A DNA stretch of 64,000 nt, taken from NCBI RefSeq assembly GCF_038396635.1, contig NZ_CP121687.1, positions 2,294,001 through 2,358,000 of the forward strand, read 5' to 3'. Position numbers and translations under genes: made by a program. The notes under the pieces are model-generated. The model saw only the letters and a list, made by a program, of their open reading frames with translations, was not told where the DNA came from and did no database searches. Each line of letters starts with the position of its first letter. Positions within the stretch are counted from its first letter, which is position 1. The DNA is from Defluviitalea saccharophila. GTDB lineage: Bacteria; Bacillota; Clostridia; Lachnospirales; Defluviitaleaceae. Shown piece after piece: positions 46,556 through 55,715 of the stretch.

Positions 46556-47014
46556 ATGAAGTGCAAAGTATTTAAGCTAAGAGTAGTTGGGGAACATCTG
46601 GCAGAAGATGAAGACAATTTAAATCAGTTTTTAGAGGCGGTGAAAGTGAATCAAGTTCAGTCCACATTTATTGGAGATGGACAAAATTACTGGTCTATTC
46701 TTGTTTATTATGATGAAGTGACTCAAGACACTGTTATAGATTCTGTGAATTCTGCTTTAAATCAAGAAATGCCTCTTACTTCCTTGCAGAAGAAATTATA
46801 TGATATTCTCATCAAATGGAGGGATACTCAGGCAGAGTATGAAAACTTGCCCTCCTATGTGGTATGTTACAATCAATGGATTCGTGAAATGGTTACCATG
46901 CCCGTAACAACCTTGGAAGACTTGGCAAAAATTAAAGGATTTGGAGAAAGACGAGTTAAAAAATACGGGGATCAGATCCTAAAAATAATGGAAATATATC
47001 AGAAGATGGGCTAA
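46556..47014 (+). CDS. HRDC domain protein
   Basis: This 152-residue protein has a C-terminal HRDC domain (about 75-150): LYDILIKWRDTQAEYENLPSYVV (in segments), then the hairpin LEDLAKIKGFGERRVKKYGDQIL. HRDC is a nucleic-acid-binding module usually attached to RecQ helicases or RNase D; here it stands with an N-terminal domain of about 70 residues (MKCKVFKLRVVGEHL...) and no helicase. That two-part layout is known from small Firmicute proteins of unknown function. AGGAGGG precedes the ATG. It lies upstream of purK, 48 nt away. Confidence 0.8.
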   Translation: MKCKVFKLRVVGEHLAEDEDNLNQFLEAVKVNQVQSTFIGDGQNYWSILVYYDEVTQDTVIDSVNSALNQEMPLTSLQKKLYDILIKWRDTQAEYENLPSYVVCYNQWIREMVTMPVTTLEDLAKIKGFGERRVKKYGDQILKIMEIYQKMG

Positions 47015-47062
47015 ATAAAAAGCTAGATCGTCAACATAATTTAATGATAGAGGTGGCATGAC

Positions 47063-48232
47063 ATGACAGTAAGTTTATTAAAGCAAAAGCTAGGGATCAT
47101 TGGTGGAGGACAATTAGGCAAGATGATGATTTTAGAAGCCAAAAAGATGGGGTTTTATGTGATTATCCTTGATCCTACCCTTAATTGTCCTGCCCATAGC
47201 ATCGCAGATGAACATATTATAGCGAACTTTAACGATACAATTGCCATAAGAAAATTAGCAGATCGAGCAGATATCATCACCTATGAGTTCGAACATATAA
47301 ATGTAGAAATCTTAAAAACCTTAGAAGAAGAGGGTCATAAAATTTATCCTACTCCTAAAAGTCTTGAGATTATTCAAAACAAATACGAGCAGAAGATGCT
47401 TTTAAAGAAGAAAAGAATTCCTGTTCCCGAATTTATTTATATATCTCATGAAGAAGATATGAAGGAAGCAGGAGAGCAATTTGGATACCCCTTTATCTTA
47501 AAAAGCTGCAGGGGAGGATATGATGGAAAAGGAAATATGGTTGTACATAGTCCGGGGGAAATCAAAACGGCATTTGAAAGTCTTGGTGGATGTGAGCAGG
47601 AATTAATGGCAGAAGAGTTTGTTCCTTTTACCAAAGAAATCTCTGTATTGGCTTGCAGGGGAATAGACGGAGAAATAATAGTTTATCCTGTAGGTGAAAA
47701 CGAACATGAAGACAATATACTCATTCAAACAAAAGTGCCGGCTCAAATTACAAAAGCCCTTACGACTAAGGCGATGAGCCTTGCCAACAGGGTGATGAAA
47801 GTATTTGAGGGCGTAGGTATGTTTTGTGTTGAAATGTTTGTGACAGAAGATAAAAGAATACTGATTAATGAAGTTGCTCCAAGACCTCATAATTCAGGGC
47901 ATTATTCCATCGAGGGCTGTGTAACCTCCCAATTTGAGCAGCATATCCGGGCAATTAGCGGACTTCCTTTAGGAGATACCACTCTTATTCGTCCAACAGT
48001 TATGAGAAATATCTTAGGAGACGGGGAAGGAAGCGGAGAAGCATTTGTTTATGGGGCAGAGGAAGCTCTTAGAATTCCGGGAGCAAAACTTCATGTCTAT
48101 GGAAAAGAAATTGTTGCACCTAAAAGGAAAATGGGACATTTAACAGTTACAGCTGAAACTTTGGAAGAAGCTTTAGAAAGAGCGGAAAGCGCCGCAAATG
48201 CGATAAAAATTAGCACAAGAAAGGAAAGTTAA
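47063..48232 (+). CDS. purK: N5-carboxyaminoimidazole ribonucleotide synthase
   Basis: This 389-residue ATP-grasp enzyme carboxylates AIR with bicarbonate and ATP. The N-terminal LGIIGGGQLGKMMILEAKK is the family signature, followed by the ATP-grasp core with SCRGGYDGKGN (about 149-159) and NEVAPRPHNSGHYSIEGC (about 270-287). GAGGTGG precedes the ATG. Its product is the substrate of PurE, encoded 4 nt downstream. Confidence 0.96.
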   Translation: MTVSLLKQKLGIIGGGQLGKMMILEAKKMGFYVIILDPTLNCPAHSIADEHIIANFNDTIAIRKLADRADIITYEFEHINVEILKTLEEEGHKIYPTPKSLEIIQNKYEQKMLLKKKRIPVPEFIYISHEEDMKEAGEQFGYPFILKSCRGGYDGKGNMVVHSPGEIKTAFESLGGCEQELMAEEFVPFTKEISVLACRGIDGEIIVYPVGENEHEDNILIQTKVPAQITKALTTKAMSLANRVMKVFEGVGMFCVEMFVTEDKRILINEVAPRPHNSGHYSIEGCVTSQFEQHIRAISGLPLGDTTLIRPTVMRNILGDGEGSGEAFVYGAEEALRIPGAKLHVYGKEIVAPKRKMGHLTVTAETLEEALERAESAANAIKISTRKES

Positions 48233-48235
48233 TAA

Positions 48236-48757
48236 ATGAAGGCTTTAATAGGAATTATCATGGGAAGTGATTCGGATCTTCCGGTTATGAAGGAAGCAGC
48301 TGGTATTCTGGATGAATTCGGGATTCCCTATGAATTAACGATTGTATCTGCCCATAGAACTCCCGACCGATTGTTCCAATATGCCAAGGAAGCTAAAGAT
48401 AAAGGATTAAAGGTGATTATTGCAGGGGCAGGGGGAGCGGCCCACCTGCCTGGCATGGTGGCTTCTATTACCACTGTTCCCGTTATAGGGGTTCCGGTTA
48501 AGACCTCAACTTTAAGTGGAATGGATTCTCTTTACTCCATTGTTCAAATGCCTCCAGGAATTCCTGTGGCTACGGTAGCCATTAACGGAGCAAAAAATGC
48601 GGGGATTTTAGCAGCTCAAATCATCGGAAGCTTTGTACCTGAAATTGAAAAGAAGGTAGCAGACTATAAGATCGGTTTAAAAAATATGGTAGAAGAAAAG
48701 GCATCAGAATTAGAGAGTATTGGATATAGTGCCTATATAGACAAAATGAATCGATAA
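48236..48757 (+). CDS. purE: N5-carboxyaminoimidazole ribonucleotide mutase
   Basis: This 173-residue class I PurE moves the carboxyl group of N5-CAIR to give [14 protein letters not shown] (about 9-18), SAHRTPDRL (about 42-50) and [14 protein letters not shown] (about 70-83) are the class I active-site stretches; the paired purK gene confirms the class. AAAGGAAAG precedes the ATG. A short hairpin (48776-48795) follows, and then a new promoter and riboswitch separate it from purC. Confidence 0.97.
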   Translation: MKALIGIIMGSDSDLPVMKEAAGILDEFGIPYELTIVSAHRTPDRLFQYAKEAKDKGLKVIIAGAGGAAHLPGMVASITTVPVIGVPVKTSTLSGMDSLYSIVQMPPGIPVATVAINGAKNAGILAAQIIGSFVPEIEKKVADYKIGLKNMVEEKASELESIGYSAYIDKMNR

Positions 48758-48775
48758 AAATCGAACATTAAATGA

Positions 48776-48800
48776 CGAATCTAAAATAAGATTCGATATT
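48776..48800 (+). terminator. Possible weak terminator after purE
   Basis: CGAATCT and AGATTCG form a 7-bp stem around AAAATA, followed by ATATTTCT. It is weak but placed between purE and the next promoter. Confidence 0.4.
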
Positions 48801-48804
48801 TCTA

Positions 48805-48833
48805 TTGACAGCATTTCTTCTCTGTGGTACATA
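48805..48833 (+). promoter_or_regulatory. Promoter of the purC operon
   Basis: TTGACA is exact (48805-48810); a TACATA -10 (48828-48833) lies at 17-nt spacing. Transcription would start just before the guanine aptamer. Confidence 0.75.
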
Positions 48834-48848
48834 TATAGATATAAAAAT

Positions 48849-48917
48849 ACTCATATATGCTTAATAATATGGTTTAAGCGTCTCTACCGGGAAACCGTAA
48901 ATTTCCTGACTATGGGT
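48849..48917 (+). promoter_or_regulatory. Guanine (purine) riboswitch aptamer
   Basis: P1 is ACTCATA (48849-48855) with TATGGGT (48911-48917). The conserved joining segments AATATGG, TCTCTACC, CCGTAAA and GACTATG are all present. The C in GACTATG corresponds to C74 of the Bacillus xpt aptamer, indicating guanine/hypoxanthine rather than adenine. Ligand binding would favour the terminator downstream. Confidence 0.95.
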
Positions 48918-48993
48918 GAATATGTCTAAGATAATGTTCGTATTATTGCGGTATTGTTATGCCCTTTTTTAGGGAGCAATACATTTATTTATT

Positions 48994-49030
48994 GGACAGA
49001 TTTCATGCATATGAAATCTGTCCTTTTGTT
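48994..49030 (+). terminator. Riboswitch expression-platform terminator
   Basis: GGACAGATTTCAT (48994-49006) pairs perfectly with ATGAAATCTGTCC (49011-49023), followed by TTTTGTTTT. A second hairpin, GTATTG/CAATAC with CCCT/AGGG inside (about 48952-48982), lies between aptamer and terminator. Confidence 0.9.
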
Positions 49031-49067
49031 TTAAAGAAGAAATCATATCCTTAAGGGGGATTCTAAA

Positions 49068-49778
49068 ATGAAAAAGATGGATTTATTGTACGAGGGAAAA
49101 GCAAAAAAGGTTTACAAAACAGAAGATGAAAATTTATATATTGTTTCTTACAAGGATGATGCAACTGCCTTTAACGGACTAAAAAAAGGGACTATCAGTG
49201 AAAAAGGAAGCATTAATAACCGAGTATCCAATCACTTAATGAAGCTTCTGGAATCTAAAGGCATTCCAACCCATTTGGTAGAGGAAATCAATGACAGAGA
49301 AACCATCGTAAAAAAGGTAGAGATTGTACCGCTAGAAGTTATCGTAAGAAATATTGCTGCAGGAAGTTTATCAAAAAGATTGGGCTTAGAAGAAGGAACA
49401 AAGCTTAGAAGAACTGTTTTAGAATACTGCTACAAAAATGATGCGTTAGGGGACCCCATGATCAATGAATACCACATCCTGGCCCTTGATTTGGCTAAGG
49501 AAGAAGAGCTGGATCGAATTGCCGAACTTTCCTTTAAAATTAACGAAGTTTTAACGGATTACTTAAAGGACGTGAATATTGAACTCATTGATTTTAAGTT
49601 AGAGTTTGGAAGAACCCCCCAAGGAGAAATCATTCTTGCCGATGAAATTTCCCCGGATACCTGCCGCTTCTGGGACAGCAATACAAAGGAAAAATTGGAT
49701 AAAGACCGCTTTAGAAGAGATTTAGGCAATGTTGAAGGAGCTTATCAGGAAATTTTAAGACGCCTTATAGGTGAATAA
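49068..49778 (+). CDS. purC: Phosphoribosylaminoimidazole-succinocarboxamide synthase
   Basis: This 236-residue enzyme adds aspartate to CAIR. It opens with [15 protein letters not shown], has [16 protein letters not shown]-type sequence ([10 protein letters not shown], about residue 95) and ends its core with [11 protein letters not shown] (about 203-213), all SAICAR synthetase signatures. AAGGGGG precedes the ATG. It is the first gene after the guanine riboswitch and so is controlled by it. Confidence 0.97.
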   Translation: MKKMDLLYEGKAKKVYKTEDENLYIVSYKDDATAFNGLKKGTISEKGSINNRVSNHLMKLLESKGIPTHLVEEINDRETIVKKVEIVPLEVIVRNIAAGSLSKRLGLEEGTKLRRTVLEYCYKNDALGDPMINEYHILALDLAKEEELDRIAELSFKINEVLTDYLKDVNIELIDFKLEFGRTPQGEIILADEISPDTCRFWDSNTKEKLDKDRFRRDLGNVEGAYQEILRRLIGE

Positions 49779-49799
49779 GATATCGGGAGGAGCTTGGTG

Positions 49800-51215
49800 A
49801 TGGATCAAGAATTTTGGGAAGATAAATTTCATGATGAATGCGGTGTTTTTGGGATATATAATAAAAATAACTTCAATCCAGCTGAAATGACTTATTTCGG
49901 ATTATATGCCCTGCAGCATAGAGGACAAGAAAGTGCAGGAATAGCAGTTAATGACAATGGTACGATCATTTATCACAAAGAAATGGGTATGGTACCGGAA
50001 GTTTTTGATGATGTGATCATTAGACATCTGCAGGGGAAAGTGGCGATAGGTCATGTCAGATATTCAACAGCAGGAGAAAGCTTAAAAGAAAATGCACAGC
50101 CTTTAGTCATTAAGTATACTAAAGGACATATGGCGGTGGCCCATAATGGAAATTTGGTGAATGCAGATCAAATCAGAGAGGAATTAGAGTCCAAAGGATG
50201 TATCTTTCAGACAACCACCGATTCTGAAGTGATAGCTGCCCTTCTTTCAAGAGAGCGTATTAGACATCATAGCATAGAAGATTCATTAGTGGAAGTTATG
50301 AGAGAAATTAAAGGGGCATATTCCCTTTTGGTCATGACACCCCATAAACTCATTGCTGCAAGAGACCCTCTGGGCATGAGACCTCTGTGTATTGGGAAAA
50401 AAGAAGATTCTTATATCTTTGCTTCAGAAACGGCAGCTTTAGAAACTGTAGGGGCTGAGTTTATAAGAGATGTAAATCCCGGAGAAATCGTTGTAGTGAA
50501 TGAAGACAATATTCGCTCCATACAAACAGAAGTACCGGAAGAATCCAGAATGTGTATTTTTGAATATATTTATTTTGCTCGCCCCGACAGTGTTATAGAT
50601 GGCGCTTCAGTTTATGAAGCAAGGCTGGAAGCAGGCAAAATCTTAGCAAGAGAATTTCCTGTAGAAGCAGATTTGGTGTTTGGAGTGCCGGATTCAGGAC
50701 TGGTGGCAGCTCTTGGGTATTCAAGGGAAAGCGGCATTCCTTACGGGGACGGATTAATGAAAAACCGCTACATTGGAAGAACCTTCATCCAGCCAAGCCA
50801 GGGAATGCGTGAACAGAGTGTGAGGCTTAAGCTGAATCCTTTTAAAAGTCAGGTAGAAGGAAAGAGAATCATTTTAATAGATGACTCCATAGTTAGAGGA
50901 ACCACCAGCAAGCGTATTGTAAAAATGCTGAAGGATGCAGGAGCAAAAGAAGTTCATATGAGAATCAGTTCTCCTCCAGTTAAATATCCCTGTTATTTTG
51001 GAATAGATACCCCTCACAGGCAGCATTTAATCGCTTGTCATAACACTGTGGAGGAAATCGCAGAAACCATAGGGGCAGATACCCTGCAGTTTTTAAGCAT
51101 TGAAGGGCTTAAGAAAACCCCCATAGGTGCTAGATGCGGTTTTTGTACAGCTTGTTTTGATGGAAATTATCCTATTAAAGTTTCAAAGGAGGAAAAATAT
51201 GAGTCTAAATTATAA
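49800..51215 (+). CDS. purF: Amidophosphoribosyltransferase
   Basis: This 471-residue enzyme makes phosphoribosylamine from PRPP and glutamine, the first purine step. Cys14 (DECGVFGIY) is the catalytic nucleophile after removal of a 13-residue propeptide, as in the Bacillus type. The PRPP motif is [14 protein letters not shown] (about 360-373), and CGFCTACF near the C-terminus holds ligands of the Bacillus-type [4Fe-4S] cluster. The start ATG 49800 has GGGAGGAG 7 nt upstream; a TTG/GTG just before it is not needed. It overlaps purM by 17 nt. Confidence 0.97.
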   Translation: MDQEFWEDKFHDECGVFGIYNKNNFNPAEMTYFGLYALQHRGQESAGIAVNDNGTIIYHKEMGMVPEVFDDVIIRHLQGKVAIGHVRYSTAGESLKENAQPLVIKYTKGHMAVAHNGNLVNADQIREELESKGCIFQTTTDSEVIAALLSRERIRHHSIEDSLVEVMREIKGAYSLLVMTPHKLIAARDPLGMRPLCIGKKEDSYIFASETAALETVGAEFIRDVNPGEIVVVNEDNIRSIQTEVPEESRMCIFEYIYFARPDSVIDGASVYEARLEAGKILAREFPVEADLVFGVPDSGLVAALGYSRESGIPYGDGLMKNRYIGRTFIQPSQGMREQSVRLKLNPFKSQVEGKRIILIDDSIVRGTTSKRIVKMLKDAGAKEVHMRISSPPVKYPCYFGIDTPHRQHLIACHNTVEEIAETIGADTLQFLSIEGLKKTPIGARCGFCTACFDGNYPIKVSKEEKYESKL

Positions 51216-52230
51216 AGCTTCCGGAGTAGATGTAGAAGCAGGATATGAAGCAGTACGTTTAATGAAAGACCATGTAAAAAGTACATTTCGTCCGGAGGTA
51301 TTAACCGATATTGGAGGCTTTGGAGGATTGTTTTCCATTGCAAATCAAACGATGAAAGAACCGGTACTCGTGTCGGGAACTGACGGCGTTGGAACAAAGC
51401 TAAAGATTGCCTTTTTAATGGACCAACATGATACGGTGGGGATCGACTGCGTTGCCATGTGTGTGAATGATGTGATATGTTCCGGGGCAGAGCCTCTTTT
51501 TTTCTTAGATTATATCGCCTGTGGAAAAAACATACCTAAGAAAATTGCCCTTATTGTAAAAGGAGTTGCAGAAGGCTGCAGACAGGCAGGGGCTGCTCTT
51601 ATAGGAGGAGAAACAGCAGAGATGCCGGGATTCTATCCTCAGGATGAATATGATATAGCAGGCTTTTGTGTGGGCATAGTAGATAAAGCAAAAATCATTG
51701 ACGGAAGCACTATTCAACAAGGTGATGTGCTCATTGGCATAGCCTCCAGCGGGATTCACAGCAATGGTTTTTCCCTTGTTAGAAAAATCTTTCATCCCAG
51801 TAAAGCAAGTATGGGTGAATATATTGAAAAATTGGGATGTACCCTGGGGGAAGAATTGTTAAAGCCCACAAAAATATATGTAAAAGCCATTCAAGCATTA
51901 AAAGAACAGGTCAATATAAAGGGTATCAGTCATATTACAGGGGGCGGCTTTATAGAAAATATTCCTAGAATGCTGCCTGCAGGATTAGGAGTAAGGATTG
52001 TAGAAGGAAGCTGGGATATCCCTCCAATCTTTGATATGATGCAGGAACTTGGAAATGTTGACAGAAGACATATGTACAATACATTTAATATGGGTATCGG
52101 AATGGTTTTAGCCATTGATGAAAGGGAAAAAGAAAAAGCCCTTTCCGTCCTTTCGGAAATGGGAGAAAAAGCTTATGTTATCGGCAGTGTGATTGAAAGT
52201 GAAACAGAGGTGGAGTTATGCTTAAAATAG
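51199..52230 (+). CDS. purM: Phosphoribosylformylglycinamidine cyclo-ligase
   Basis: This 343-residue AIR synthetase closes the imidazole ring of FGAM with ATP. It has the family segments [13 protein letters not shown] (about 58-70), [23 protein letters not shown] (in parts, about 83-105), [11 protein letters not shown] (about 137-147) and GITHITGGGF-type ISHITGGGF (about 238-246). The start is ATG 51199 with AAAGGAGG upstream, inside the end of purF. It overlaps purN by 13 nt. Confidence 0.97.
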   Translation: MSLNYKASGVDVEAGYEAVRLMKDHVKSTFRPEVLTDIGGFGGLFSIANQTMKEPVLVSGTDGVGTKLKIAFLMDQHDTVGIDCVAMCVNDVICSGAEPLFFLDYIACGKNIPKKIALIVKGVAEGCRQAGAALIGGETAEMPGFYPQDEYDIAGFCVGIVDKAKIIDGSTIQQGDVLIGIASSGIHSNGFSLVRKIFHPSKASMGEYIEKLGCTLGEELLKPTKIYVKAIQALKEQVNIKGISHITGGGFIENIPRMLPAGLGVRIVEGSWDIPPIFDMMQELGNVDRRHMYNTFNMGIGMVLAIDEREKEKALSVLSEMGEKAYVIGSVIESETEVELCLK

Positions 52231-52844
52231 GGGCATTGGTTTCAGGGGGCGGAACCAATCTTCAAGCCATTATCAATGCTATTGAGAACGGAAGTATAGA
52301 AAACGCCCAAATCGTAACCGTTGTCAGCAACAAGCCCCAGGCTTATGCCCTTGAGAGGGCAAAAAAACACGGGATAGAGGGAGCTTGTATTGCACCTAAA
52401 GATTTTAGTGACAGAGAAGCATTTAATCGTGCATTAATCAATCACTTTGAAGAAATGCAAGTGGACCTTATCGTTTTGGCAGGGTATCTGGTTGTCCTTG
52501 GCGAGAGCTTTGTAAAGCATTTTAGGAATCGGATTATGAATATTCATCCTTCATTAATCCCCTCCTTTTGTGGGGACGGATATTATGGCCTCAGGGTCCA
52601 TCAGGCAGTATTAGACCGAGGGGTTAAGGTCACCGGTGCTACGGTCCATTTTGTAGATGAAGGCACAGATACGGGGCCGATTATTTTGCAGAAAGCCGTT
52701 GAAGTAAAGCAAGGAGATACGGCAGAAACCCTTCAAAAAAGGGTTATGGAGGAAGCGGAGTGGATTATTTTTCCTGAAGCCATTAGATTATACGCAGAAG
52801 GAAAGATAAAAGTACAGGATCATAAGGTAGTGATTTGTGACTAA
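52218..52844 (+). CDS. purN: Phosphoribosylglycinamide formyltransferase
   Basis: This 208-residue enzyme transfers a formyl group from 10-formyl-THF to GAR. The N-terminal [13 protein letters not shown] binds the phosphate; the catalytic Asn-His-Asp set lies in [10 protein letters not shown] (about 107-116) and [14 protein letters not shown] (about 137-150). Between these it reads [16 protein letters not shown], slightly unlike the common KGxHAxxxAL pattern but consistent with clostridial members. GAGGTGG precedes the ATG. purH, often next, is absent; purD follows. Confidence 0.95.
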   Translation: MLKIGALVSGGGTNLQAIINAIENGSIENAQIVTVVSNKPQAYALERAKKHGIEGACIAPKDFSDREAFNRALINHFEEMQVDLIVLAGYLVVLGESFVKHFRNRIMNIHPSLIPSFCGDGYYGLRVHQAVLDRGVKVTGATVHFVDEGTDTGPIILQKAVEVKQGDTAETLQKRVMEEAEWIIFPEAIRLYAEGKIKVQDHKVVICD

Positions 52845-52858
52845 ACGGAGGTTAGTGT

Positions 52859-54118
52859 ATGAAGGTATTGGTTGTTGGCAGTGGAGGCAGAGAGCATGCC
52901 ATCATATGGAAAATAGCTCAAAGCAAAAAAGTGAGTAAAATATATTGTGCCCCCGGAAATGGAGGCATAAAGTCTTTAGCAGAATGTGTGGATATAAAAG
53001 CTACAGATATAGAAGCTTTAGCAGATTTTGCACAGAATGCACAGATTGATTTCACCATTGTGGGGATGGATGACCCTTTAATGCTTGGAATTGTGGATAA
53101 GTTTCAAGAAAGAGGATTAAAAATCTTTGGACCGACTCAAAAGGCAGCACTGATTGAAGGCAGTAAGGCATTTTCAAAGGACCTTATGAAAAAATACAAT
53201 ATTCCAACAGCAGCCTATGAGGTTTTTGATGATTCTAAAGCAGCCATAGAGTATTTAAAGACCCAGTCCTTCCCCATCGTTGTTAAGGCTGACGGGCTGG
53301 CTCTGGGAAAAGGAGTTTTAATCTGCAACTCTTTTGAGGAAGCAAAAGATGCGGTATTTGCCATCATGGAAGATAAGCAATTCGGAGAAGCCGGCAATAA
53401 GGTCGTTATAGAAGAATTTATGGAAGGACAGGAAGTATCCATATTATCCTTTTGCGACGGCAATACCATTATTCCGATGGTCAGTGCTCAAGACCATAAA
53501 AGAGCTTTGGATAATGATCAGGGACTTAATACCGGAGGTATGGGAACTTTTTCGCCCAGCCGTGTATATACAAAGGAAATCAATGACTACTGCATGGAGA
53601 ACATATTTAAACCCACCTTGGATGCCATGAGAGAAGAGGGAAGACCTTTTACGGGGATACTTTTCTTTGGACTCATGCTCACTAAAGATGGGGTTAAAGT
53701 ATTAGAATACAATGCAAGATTTGGAGACCCGGAAGCTCAAGTAGTTCTTCCAAGGTTAAAAGGAGACTTGCTTGAGATTTTAGAAGCCTGTGTAGATCAA
53801 CGTTTACATGAAGTTAAAGTTGAATGGGAAGACAATGCAGCGGTATGTGTCGTTTTAGCTTCAGGAGGCTACCCTCTTTCTTATGAAAAAGGTTATCCTA
53901 TTACAGGCTTAGAGGCATTTAACGATGTAGAAGATATTATTATATTCCATGCTGGAACAGCTAAAAAAGGCGATCAAATCGTAACGGACGGAGGCAGAGT
54001 CCTGGGAGTTACGGGAATTGCTGCGACCTTGGATGAAGCGATTAAAACAGCTTATCAAGGGGTAGAAAAGATTCATTTTGAGAAAAAACATTATAGAAAA
54101 GATATCGGAGTAAAATAA
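52859..54118 (+). CDS. purD: Phosphoribosylamine-glycine ligase
   Basis: This 419-residue ATP-grasp enzyme joins phosphoribosylamine and glycine. It begins MKVLVVGSGGREHAI, has the ATP-grasp residues KADGLALGKGV (about 142-152) and NTGGMGTFSP (about 223-232), and the metal-binding NARFGDPEAQ (about 284-293). CGGAGG precedes the ATG. It is the last gene of the riboswitch operon; a terminator follows within 10 nt. Confidence 0.97.
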   Translation: MKVLVVGSGGREHAIIWKIAQSKKVSKIYCAPGNGGIKSLAECVDIKATDIEALADFAQNAQIDFTIVGMDDPLMLGIVDKFQERGLKIFGPTQKAALIEGSKAFSKDLMKKYNIPTAAYEVFDDSKAAIEYLKTQSFPIVVKADGLALGKGVLICNSFEEAKDAVFAIMEDKQFGEAGNKVVIEEFMEGQEVSILSFCDGNTIIPMVSAQDHKRALDNDQGLNTGGMGTFSPSRVYTKEINDYCMENIFKPTLDAMREEGRPFTGILFFGLMLTKDGVKVLEYNARFGDPEAQVVLPRLKGDLLEILEACVDQRLHEVKVEWEDNAAVCVVLASGGYPLSYEKGYPITGLEAFNDVEDIIIFHAGTAKKGDQIVTDGGRVLGVTGIAATLDEAIKTAYQGVEKIHFEKKHYRKDIGVK

Positions 54119-54124
54119 AGAACA

Positions 54125-54158
54125 AAAGTTTCATGTACACCGCATTAAACTTTTTTTT
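54125..54158 (+). terminator. Terminator of the purC-purD operon
   Basis: AAGTTTCATG (54127-54136) pairs with CATTAAACTT (54143-54152) with one mismatch, and a run of eight T residues follows. Confidence 0.85.
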
Positions 54159-54322
54159 GCCTGCTTTTCATCCATACATGAGACACGCTTGATGTCAGAA
54201 AATCGATCTATTTTGAGTTTACAGAATCTACATAAATCATAGCGTTTATTTTTTGAAAGATTACAAATAATAAAAGCAAGTAGATTTAAAATATGCCAAG
54301 ACACTTCAAGGTGGGAATTTGA
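54159..54322. other. Intergenic stretch with no clear gene
   Basis: I find no convincing gene in these 164 bases. A minus-strand open frame (54131-54394) covers them but has no ribosome binding site or recognisable sequence and collides with the purD terminator and the Spo0E-like gene. The stretch presumably carries the promoter of that gene. Confidence 0.5.
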
Positions 54323-54499
54323 ATGCCATATGGACAACGAGAATCTGGTGAGCTTAGGGCAAATATTGAGCAGGTAAGGGAACAACTCAATCATTTAATT
54401 GATTTGGATAGCAGTAATATTTCTGATCATGAAGTTTTAAAATTAAGTCAACAACTGGACGAGTTACTGGTTGAATATCTGAGAGAACAGCATAAATAA
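54323..54499 (+). CDS. Spo0E-like sporulation regulator (aspartyl-phosphate phosphatase)
   Basis: This 58-residue protein fits the Spo0E family: a helix LRANIEQVREQLNHLI (about 11-26), a short turn, and the signature SQQLDELLVEYL (42-53), matching the SQxLDxLIxxY motif. Such proteins remove phosphate from Spo0A~P and delay sporulation. AAGGTGG (54308-54314) lies 8 nt before the ATG. It was found by translating the plus strand by eye. It is followed at once by a terminator shared with the gene on the other strand. Its presence suggests a spore-forming lineage. Confidence 0.85.
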   Translation: MPYGQRESGELRANIEQVREQLNHLIDLDSSNISDHEVLKLSQQLDELLVEYLREQHK

Positions 54500-54500
54500 A

Positions 54501-54530
54501 GCAGGGAGCATTTCCCTGCTTTATTTATTA
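54501..54530. terminator. Bidirectional terminator
   Basis: GCAGGGA (54501-54507) pairs with TCCCTGC (54513-54519), with TTTATTTATT after it. It lies between the Spo0E-like gene and a minus-strand gene and runs into the next palindrome. Confidence 0.8.
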
Positions 54531-54562
54531 CATAGGAAATTCCTCCGAATTTCCTATGTTAA
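54527..54562. repeat. Dispersed palindrome, copy 4
   Basis: CATAGGAAATTC (54531-54542) pairs with GAATTTCCTATG (54547-54558) around the loop CTCC, with partial extension. The right arm contains the stop codon of the flavin oxidoreductase gene, so the element overlaps coding sequence by about 9 nt. Confidence 0.8.
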
Positions 54563-55630
54563 GGCACTTTCTGCATGGGTTACCAATTCGTTCATTAATT
54601 GTTTAACGGATATGATTTTGTTTAACTTATAGGCATTGGTTCCTGTAAAGATCAGACCGTTTTTTGTATCACCTTTTACCGCTTGTATAAGCGCTTTTGA
54701 AATACAATAAGGGGTAGCGGTAGGATTACAGGGTTTTAGGCAATTGTAGCATTTCGTTATTTTTTGATTCGCTTCTTCCAGTGCTTTTATTAATTCGTTT
54801 CTAATGGCTCTGCCGGGCATGCCTACAGGGCTTTTCACAATCTGAATATCTTCTTTGGAAGCCCTAAGATAAGCTTCTTTATAATTTTCATGGGCATCAC
54901 ATTCATGGGTTGCAACAAATCGTGTTCCCATCTGAACTCCTGATGCACCCAATTTTATAAATTTTGCAATATCCTTTCCGTCAAAAATACCTCCAGCAGC
55001 AATTACAGGTATTTTTTTATTGTATTTTTCTTCAAAGGGTTTGATGGCTGCTAATACATCTTTTACGATATCTACTAAGTTAGGCAGGGGATTTAAGTTA
55101 AGCTGTTCAAGGGAAAAACCTAAATGACCTCCGGCATCAGGACCTTCTACAATCAATGCATCGGGCAGATATTGATATTTTTTATCCCACATTTTAGTAA
55201 TGACAGAAGCGGCTTTGCCTGAAGAAACAATCGGAATAATTTTTGAAGCAGAGTTCTTTACAAGTTCAGGCAGATCCACAGGAAGTCCCGCACCGCATAT
55301 AATCAGGTCTATTTTTTCCTTAACCGCTGTTAATACCAATTCTTTATAACTGTTCATTGCCGTTAAGATATTTACTCCGATGATGCCTTTAGGACTTAAT
55401 TCCCTTGCTTTTCTTATTTCTTTTTGAAGTGCTCTTATATTAGCTGTTTTATTGTCACTTTCAAAATCAGGCTCATTGAATCCTATCTGAACACCGGAAA
55501 TAACCCCTATGCCGCCTTCATTTGCAACGGCAGAAGCTAATTTTGCTCTTGAAACGCCTACCCCCATACCACCTTGTATAATAGGGATATCTGCAATGAG
55601 ATTTCCTATCTTTAATGAAGGAAGTTTCAT
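54554..55630 (-). CDS. NAD(P)H-dependent flavin oxidoreductase (nitronate monooxygenase / FabK-like)
   Basis: This 358-residue TIM-barrel FMN protein belongs to the nitronate monooxygenase/FabK superfamily: IPIIQGGMGVGVS at the N-terminus, IICGAGLP (about 110), VEGPDAGGHLGF (about 165-176, with the conserved His) and VIAAGGIFDG plus GASGVQMGTRFVAT near 215-240. A C-terminal CYNCLKPCNPTATPYC segment is Cys-rich and could bind metal. The physiological substrate is uncertain; both 2-nitropropane dioxygenase and enoyl-ACP reductase names occur for such genes. GAGGAGTGG precedes the ATG. The LysR gene lies upstream in the same direction. Confidence 0.85.
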   Translation of the reverse strand: MKLPSLKIGNLIADIPIIQGGMGVGVSRAKLASAVANEGGIGVISGVQIGFNEPDFESDNKTANIRALQKEIRKARELSPKGIIGVNILTAMNSYKELVLTAVKEKIDLIICGAGLPVDLPELVKNSASKIIPIVSSGKAASVITKMWDKKYQYLPDALIVEGPDAGGHLGFSLEQLNLNPLPNLVDIVKDVLAAIKPFEEKYNKKIPVIAAGGIFDGKDIAKFIKLGASGVQMGTRFVATHECDAHENYKEAYLRASKEDIQIVKSPVGMPGRAIRNELIKALEEANQKITKCYNCLKPCNPTATPYCISKALIQAVKGDTKNGLIFTGTNAYKLNKIISVKQLMNELVTHAESALT

Positions 55631-55715
55631 CCTACCACTCCTCTTTTTTGAAAATCAAATATTTTGATAGTCAAAGTATATAGGAAAAAAGTTTCCATGT
55701 CAACGGGTCTATTTA

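Noticed and set aside
54131-54394. Minus-strand open frame of 87 codons after purD
   Set aside because: It lacks a ribosome binding site and family features, crosses the purD terminator and overlaps the better supported Spo0E-like gene on the other strand.
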